A program made the position numbers and the translations under genes. Positions 49,434 through 53,583 of a stretch of 53,583 nucleotides of DNA are shown piece after piece (position 1 is the first letter of the stretch; each line of letters starts with the position of its first letter). Where the stretch lies: assembly GCA_947303395.1 (NCBI GenBank), contig CAMYYD010000014.1, forward strand, positions 1 through 53,583, given 5' to 3'. A model generated the notes under the pieces. The model did not search any database and had not been told where the DNA came from. It saw only the letters and a program-made list of their open reading frames with translations. This DNA is from an uncultured Bacteroidales bacterium (GTDB taxonomy: Bacteria; Bacteroidota; Bacteroidia; Bacteroidales; F082).

Positions 49434-49819
49434 AACGGCAGATCGTCACCGTTGTCTGACGCGAAATAATCGTCATTCATCGGTGGCAGCGGCTGCTGTG
49501 GCATCTGTGGTGGCATCTGATTCATCGGTTGCGCTGCAGGCTGTGCTGTAGGCTGCTCAAGGTCAAATCTGAAAGCACGGACATCTGTGTACCATTTTCC
49601 GTTAAATTCACGCGACTCGATGCTAATCTGAGCTTTTATTGTCTGTCCGACAAAGAAACTGTTTGCCTCGTTAACGCGCTCGTTCCAGCACAGCAGACAA
49701 ATCTTTTTAGGATACTGTTCAATCGTCTCGATAATCAATTCCTGTTTTTTCCACGGACCGCGAGGTGAGTTTCCTTCGGTCAAAGTACCTAATTGTACAA
49801 CTTTACCAACTATTTCCAT
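49430..49819 (-). CDS. DUF3127 protein with SSB-like C-terminal tip
   Basis: A 129-residue protein. Residues 1-90 are the DUF3127 OB-like domain (GKVVQLGTLTEGNSPRGPWK, FVGQTIKAQISIESREFNG). A Pro/Gln/Met-rich disordered linker (92-115) leads to a final SDNGDDLPF, which resembles the acidic DDDIPF tip of single-stranded DNA-binding protein that recruits repair enzymes. DUF3127 is common in Bacteroidota and unassigned; the layout suggests a single-strand-binding or SSB-partner role (inference). Own promoter at 49848-49855; it overlaps DUF4831 by 4 bp. Confidence 0.85.
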   Translation of the reverse strand: MEIVGKVVQLGTLTEGNSPRGPWKKQELIIETIEQYPKKICLLCWNERVNEANSFFVGQTIKAQISIESREFNGKWYTDVRAFRFDLEQPTAQPAAQPMNQMPPQMPQQPLPPMNDDYFASDNGDDLPF

Positions 49820-49847
49820 ATATGATGTGTTAATTATTTTCTCACTG

Positions 49848-49855
49848 CAAATTTA
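49848..49855 (-). promoter_or_regulatory. -7 element TAAATTTG before the DUF3127 gene
   Basis: TAAATTTG followed by CA on the minus strand, 28 bp before the start codon at 49819, matches TAnnTTTG. The -33 region is weak. Confidence 0.5.
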
Positions 49856-49959
49856 TTAAATATTTCCACACGTAAATCAATTTTCAAAATTTTAACATAT
49901 TATGCGTAATTTTGCAAACCCATCTACAAAATAATATACATTATGTTAAATAGAGTGTT

Positions 49960-49990
49960 AAATAAAAAGGTGGAGTATCAACTCCACCAT
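49960..49990 (-). terminator. Terminator of the TPR-protein/gyrA transcript
   Basis: GGTGGAG-TATCAA-CTCCACC (49969-49988) forms a 7-bp stem; on the minus strand it is followed by TTTTTATTT. It lies just after the TPR gene stop codon at 49997. Confidence 0.8.
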
Positions 49991-49996
49991 TAAGTT

Positions 49997-51247
49997 TTAT
50001 TCAAGTTCTTTTGCTTTGTCCATCAGCTTAAGACGTGTGTAAAGAGTCTTCAAAGCGTGCTTAACTGCTTCGTCGTTTGGAAGCAATTCGTATGCCTTCT
50101 CCATGTATGGAACAGCTCTCTCGTCGATGCTCTTTGCCTGAGCTGACATTTCGTCGGTAGCTTTAAGATAAGCGTTGAAGTTTGAATATGCGCTTGGATC
50201 TTCATCGTTAGCTTTCTTGTAGATATCAGCAGCGTAGTTCATCAAAAGTGCTCCAGCTTCATAGTAAGCGTCTGAATAATCGTTCTTTTCAGCGATAGCT
50301 TTCTCGTAATATTCAAGAGCTTTTTCGAAATCATACTGTGTTGATTCGCTGTTGCCGAAAATCTGACCGAGAATCATGTAATAAACTGGCTGTTCTGGAT
50401 ATTTCACTGCCATTGCCTCAATCTGGTCGATGATTTCGCCTTCTCTGTGAAGTGTCAGATAAGTGTTGATCATATCGTTAACTAATTGAGGATCTTCAGG
50501 ATACTTTTCTCTTGCGACTGCAATCATCTCGACTGATTTGTCAGCCTGACCGAGTTCTCTGTAAGAATTGATAAGTCCTGAATAATAGCCAGCCTCTTCA
50601 TAACCTTTTGCGATAAGCATCTCGTAAGTTGAAGCTGCCACATCGAATTTACCGACTTTCATAGCGCATGTTGCGAGGTTGCTCAAAGCTGCATCGTCAA
50701 CGGCACCAATCTTTTCGGCTGCTTCGTTAGCTTTCTGGAAGTTTGCCATTGCATCTTCGTAGTTGCCATTGTTGAAGCTGTCGACACCAAGCTGATAGTA
50801 TGTGTTGTCGATACTTCTCACGTATGATGCGAGTTCTTGACCCATTCTCATGTAGTAATCCTGGTCAACTTGTTTGATTTTGTCGATTGCCATCAAAACC
50901 TTTGTATAAGCTTCCGGATCGATGTCGATAAACTCAGGATATGCACCGATTTTGTAGTAAATAACTGCATAATAGTGCCATGTTTTGCCCTGATTCATTG
51001 TGGATTCGTGCTCTGAAGCGGCGTCGATTGATGCTTTTGCCTTCTGCATCAATATCTTAGCGTTGTTCATCTGCTTTGCAGCCTTATCCATCTTGTTCAC
51101 AGCCTTGTACTCGTCAGCTGCGTCAATGTACTGCTGGGCTTGTCTTTGATAGTTGTTAGCGTCCTGACGTTTCATGTCCTGGGCTATAGCAATCTGGCCA
51201 AAAATAGCCAATGCCAATAATAACAATACTTTCTTCATTTTATTCAT
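49997..51247 (-). CDS. Exported tetratricopeptide-repeat protein
   Basis: A 416-residue protein with a signal peptide (MKKVLLLLALAIFGQIAIAQ, from Met4; start 51247 or 51238) and about eight TPR-like helix pairs, for example YYQLGVDSFNNGNYEDAMANF, ALSNLATCAMKVGKFDVAAS and ALEYYEKAIAEKNDYSDAYY. TPR arrays act as protein-binding scaffolds, here likely periplasmic. It starts 9 bp after the gyrA stop and is probably co-transcribed with it. Function unknown. Confidence 0.82.
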   Translation of the reverse strand: MNKMKKVLLLLALAIFGQIAIAQDMKRQDANNYQRQAQQYIDAADEYKAVNKMDKAAKQMNNAKILMQKAKASIDAASEHESTMNQGKTWHYYAVIYYKIGAYPEFIDIDPEAYTKVLMAIDKIKQVDQDYYMRMGQELASYVRSIDNTYYQLGVDSFNNGNYEDAMANFQKANEAAEKIGAVDDAALSNLATCAMKVGKFDVAASTYEMLIAKGYEEAGYYSGLINSYRELGQADKSVEMIAVAREKYPEDPQLVNDMINTYLTLHREGEIIDQIEAMAVKYPEQPVYYMILGQIFGNSESTQYDFEKALEYYEKAIAEKNDYSDAYYEAGALLMNYAADIYKKANDEDPSAYSNFNAYLKATDEMSAQAKSIDERAVPYMEKAYELLPNDEAVKHALKTLYTRLKLMDKAKELE

Positions 51248-51256
51248 TTTTAATTG

Positions 51257-53583
51257 TTAAACTTCTTGATTATTTTCTGTATTAACGTCGCTTTGAGCTT
51301 CGTTATTGTCCTGATTTTCAACGTTTTCAGCATTCTCATCGAATTCTTCCTCTTCCTCGATATCTTCAGCCTTCACTTTTGTAACAGCTGCGATTTCGTC
51401 GTTGTCGCGGAGGTTGATGAGGCGCACACCTTGTGTTGCACGACCCATAACTCTCAGAGTATCAACGGCTATACGGATGAGGATACCCGATTTGTTGATG
51501 ATCATGAGGTCGTCGCCGTCGACCACGTCCTTGATAGCCACAAGCTGACCGGTCTTATCGGTGATGTTCATGGTCTTGACGCCCTTACCGCCACGGTTTG
51601 TGATGCGGTATTCCTCAAGTTCTGAACGTTTTCCGTAGCCCTTTTCAGAAACCACGAGGACGTTAGTTTGCGGATCGTCGATGCAGATCATGCCGACAAC
51701 TTCGTCGTTTTCATCGTCAACGGTGATAGCACGCACACCTGATGCCGTTCTACCCATCGGACGTACAGTCTTTTCTGGGAATCTGATAGCCCTACCCGAC
51801 TTCAACGCGATCAAAATCTCGCTGTTGCCGCTGGTCATCTTAGCTTCAAGTAGCTCGTCGCCTTCGCGGATACCGAGAGCGATGATACCTGTTGCACGTG
51901 GACGTGAGTAAGCCTCCATTGTGGTCTTCTTGATGATACCCTTCTTCGTGATAAGTGTCAGATAATGACTCTCGCAGAATTCAGGACTCATATCAGTCAA
52001 GTTGATGTAAGCTTTGACGTTATCGTCCGGCTCAAGATGGATGAGGTTCTGGATAGCTCTACCCTTGCTTGCCTTAGTGCCTTCTGGGATTTCGAACACG
52101 CGGAGCCAGTAGCATCTGCCCTTCTCGGTGAAGAACAGCATGTAGTTGTGGTTCGTCGCCACGAAGATCTGTTCGATGAAGTCCTCGTCGCGTGCGTCGG
52201 AGCCTTTCGAGCCCTTGCCTCCCCTGCTCTGGCGGCGGTATTCCGTCAGGTTGGTACGTTTAATATAATTAAGGTGTGAGATTGTCACAACCACTGCGTC
52301 GTCGGCGATGATGTCCTCCATCTTGAAGTCTTCAGCCGTGCGCTCGATGATGCTCTTTCTCTCGTCACCATATTTATCTTTAACGTAAAGCAACTCTTTC
52401 TTGATAATATCGAACTGTAACTTCGGATCAGCGAGGATTTCCTTGAGATGAGCGATAAGTTTGTGAAGCTCTTCCAATTCATCCATAATCTTCTTGATCT
52501 CGAGGCCTGCCAACTGACCTAAACGATAAGCCACGATAGCTGCTGCCTGCGGGTCGTCGAAGCCATATTGATCCATCAAAGCCTGTTTTGCTTCCTGGGC
52601 GCCGCCCTTACAAGCCTTGATAGTGGCGATAATCTCGTCGATGATGTCGATAGCGCGTGCGAGACCTTCCAAGATATGGGCGCGTTTCTCAGCTTCACGA
52701 AGATCGTGTTGAGTACGGCGCACCACGCACTGATGACGGTGTTCAACATAATATTGAATCAACTGTTTGAGATTCAATGTGTGAGGACGGCCGTTCACCA
52801 AGCAGACGTTGTTCACGCTGAACGAGCTCTGCAAGCCTGTCATCTGGAACAATTTGTTCAAGACCACGCTTGACACAGCATCACGTTTCAATTCGTAAAC
52901 GATGCGGAGACCGTTACGGTCGGATTCGTCGCGAATATCAGCGATTCCGTCGAGTTTCTTCTCACCGATGAGGTCGGCTGTACGTTTGATCATATCAGCC
53001 TTGTTGGTCTGATAAGGCACTGATGTGGCGATGATTCTCTCGTGACCGTTATGCTCCTCAATAGTAGTATTTGCACGCAAAACGATACGTCCGCGGCCAG
53101 TCTCGAAAGCATCTTTCACGCCTTCGTAGCCGTAGATTATACCACCTGTCGGGAAATCAGGAGCCTTGATGTATTCCATCAACTCGCTGACAGTGATGTC
53201 GTTATTGTCGATATAAGCAATAATTCCGTCGACCACCTCGCTAAGGTTATGAGGCGGCATATTCGTTGCCATACCCACTGCGATACCGCTCGCTCCGTTG
53301 ACCAGGAGGTTCGGGATGAGTGACGGCAGCACGGTCGGTTCCTTCTCGGAATCATCGTAGTTGTTCATAAAATCGACGGTGTCCTTGTCGAGGTCGGCAA
53401 GCATCTCTTCAGCGATCTTTCTCAGACGAGCCTCAGTGTAACGCATTGCCGCCGGCGGGTCAGCGTCCATTGAGCCGAAGTTACCCTGACCATCGATGAG
53501 AGGATAACGCATGCTCCAATCCTGGGCAAGACGCACCATTGCGTCATACACTGACGAGTCACCATGCGGGTGATATTTACCTA
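51257..53583 (-). CDS. gyrA: DNA gyrase subunit A (5' end cut by window edge)
   Basis: About 775 residues of a roughly 850-residue protein are visible; the frame stays open to the window end, where the codons read [18 protein letters not shown]. The catalytic tyrosine is in [12 protein letters not shown]. The C-terminal beta-pinwheel contains a GyrA-box-like QSRGGKG (canonical QRRGGKG), and the chain ends in an acidic tail ([19 protein letters not shown]). With GyrB it introduces negative supercoils. Retained gyrase-type box and tail favour GyrA over ParC. The TPR gene follows after 9 bp. Confidence 0.95.
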   Translation of the reverse strand, partial: GKYHPHGDSSVYDAMVRLAQDWSMRYPLIDGQGNFGSMDADPPAAMRYTEARLRKIAEEMLADLDKDTVDFMNNYDDSEKEPTVLPSLIPNLLVNGASGIAVGMATNMPPHNLSEVVDGIIAYIDNNDITVSELMEYIKAPDFPTGGIIYGYEGVKDAFETGRGRIVLRANTTIEEHNGHERIIATSVPYQTNKADMIKRTADLIGEKKLDGIADIRDESDRNGLRIVYELKRDAVSSVVLNKLFQMTGLQSSFSVNNVCLVNGRPHTLNLKQLIQYYVEHRHQCVVRRTQHDLREAEKRAHILEGLARAIDIIDEIIATIKACKGGAQEAKQALMDQYGFDDPQAAAIVAYRLGQLAGLEIKKIMDELEELHKLIAHLKEILADPKLQFDIIKKELLYVKDKYGDERKSIIERTAEDFKMEDIIADDAVVVTISHLNYIKRTNLTEYRRQSRGGKGSKGSDARDEDFIEQIFVATNHNYMLFFTEKGRCYWLRVFEIPEGTKASKGRAIQNLIHLEPDDNVKAYINLTDMSPEFCESHYLTLITKKGIIKKTTMEAYSRPRATGIIALGIREGDELLEAKMTSGNSEILIALKSGRAIRFPEKTVRPMGRTASGVRAITVDDENDEVVGMICIDDPQTNVLVVSEKGYGKRSELEEYRITNRGGKGVKTMNITDKTGQLVAIKDVVDGDDLMIINKSGILIRIAVDTLRVMGRATQGVRLINLRDNDEIAAVTKVKAEDIEEEEEFDENAENVENQDNNEAQSDVNTENNQEV

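Noticed and set aside
1..53583. CRISPR arrays, tRNA or rRNA genes, insertion sequences
   Set aside because: No regularly spaced repeats, cloverleaf-like segments, ribosomal RNA stretches or transposase frames were recognised on either strand by eye. A covariance-model scan would be decisive for small RNAs.

Overview
The window reads as chromosomal DNA of an anaerobic, probably gut- or rumen-associated member of the Bacteroidota (Bacteroidales or a close order). Support: promoters follow the TTTG / TAnnTTTG pattern rather than sigma70 boxes; two secreted proteins carry type IX secretion sorting domains (types A and B); lineage-typical families occur (YajC-YbbR-CoaE order, DUF1573, DUF4199, DUF3127, DUF4831, long-tailed S16); menaquinone genes and a reverse rubrerythrin point to anaerobic life. 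DnaE carries an N-terminal proofreading exonuclease, as I recall it from Flavobacteria-like lineages, so the host is probably not Bacteroides itself. Assignment below phylum is inference.

Layout. 1-1490: DUF4199 membrane protein and a GT2 glycosyltransferase, closed by a two-way terminator. 1528-12030: a glycan-salvage block with reverse rubrerythrin, a GH109 alpha-N-acetylgalactosaminidase lipoprotein, an N-acetylhexosamine 1-kinase, an MFS sugar transporter, a sugar-1-phosphate nucleotidyltransferase, galactokinase, a T9SS-secreted three-module protein and a GH29 fucosidase lipoprotein. Together they could strip GalNAc, fucose and galactose from mucin or blood-group-A-type glycans and activate the sugars. 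12008-15538: coaE, ybbR, yajC, a DUF1573 lipoprotein and a gliding/T9SS type B protein. 15711-17792: a ClpB lacking its N domain. 17917-21333: a small accessory island (YopX-like protein, PD-(D/E)XK nuclease-like protein, WYL regulator, DEDDh exonuclease, DUF4160/DUF2442-HTH pair). 21437-27014: rpsP, dnaE and trxA. 27115-30865: a DUF58 protein and two outer-membrane proteins.

30958-36493 is a tight six-gene operon (DUF456, C69 dipeptidase, rarA, menG, menA, free methionine sulfoxide reductase). 36482-39200: a macrodomain-like protein and a GH20 hexosaminidase lipoprotein. 39292-44729: sbcD, sbcC and a sodium symporter. 44726-45566: an acidic Exo_X-C-like protein and DUF486. 45638-49433: gmhA, gmhB, a second sodium symporter and DUF4831. 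49430-53583: DUF3127, a TPR protein and gyrA, whose 5' end is cut by the window edge.

No tRNA, rRNA, CRISPR array, insertion sequence or SusC/SusD pair was recognised. No gene-free stretch exceeds 300 bases. The most unusual items are the shortened ClpB, the nuclease/WYL/exonuclease island, the SusCD-free glycan-salvage block, several palindromes next to starts or stops, and six convergent gene pairs whose coding ends overlap.
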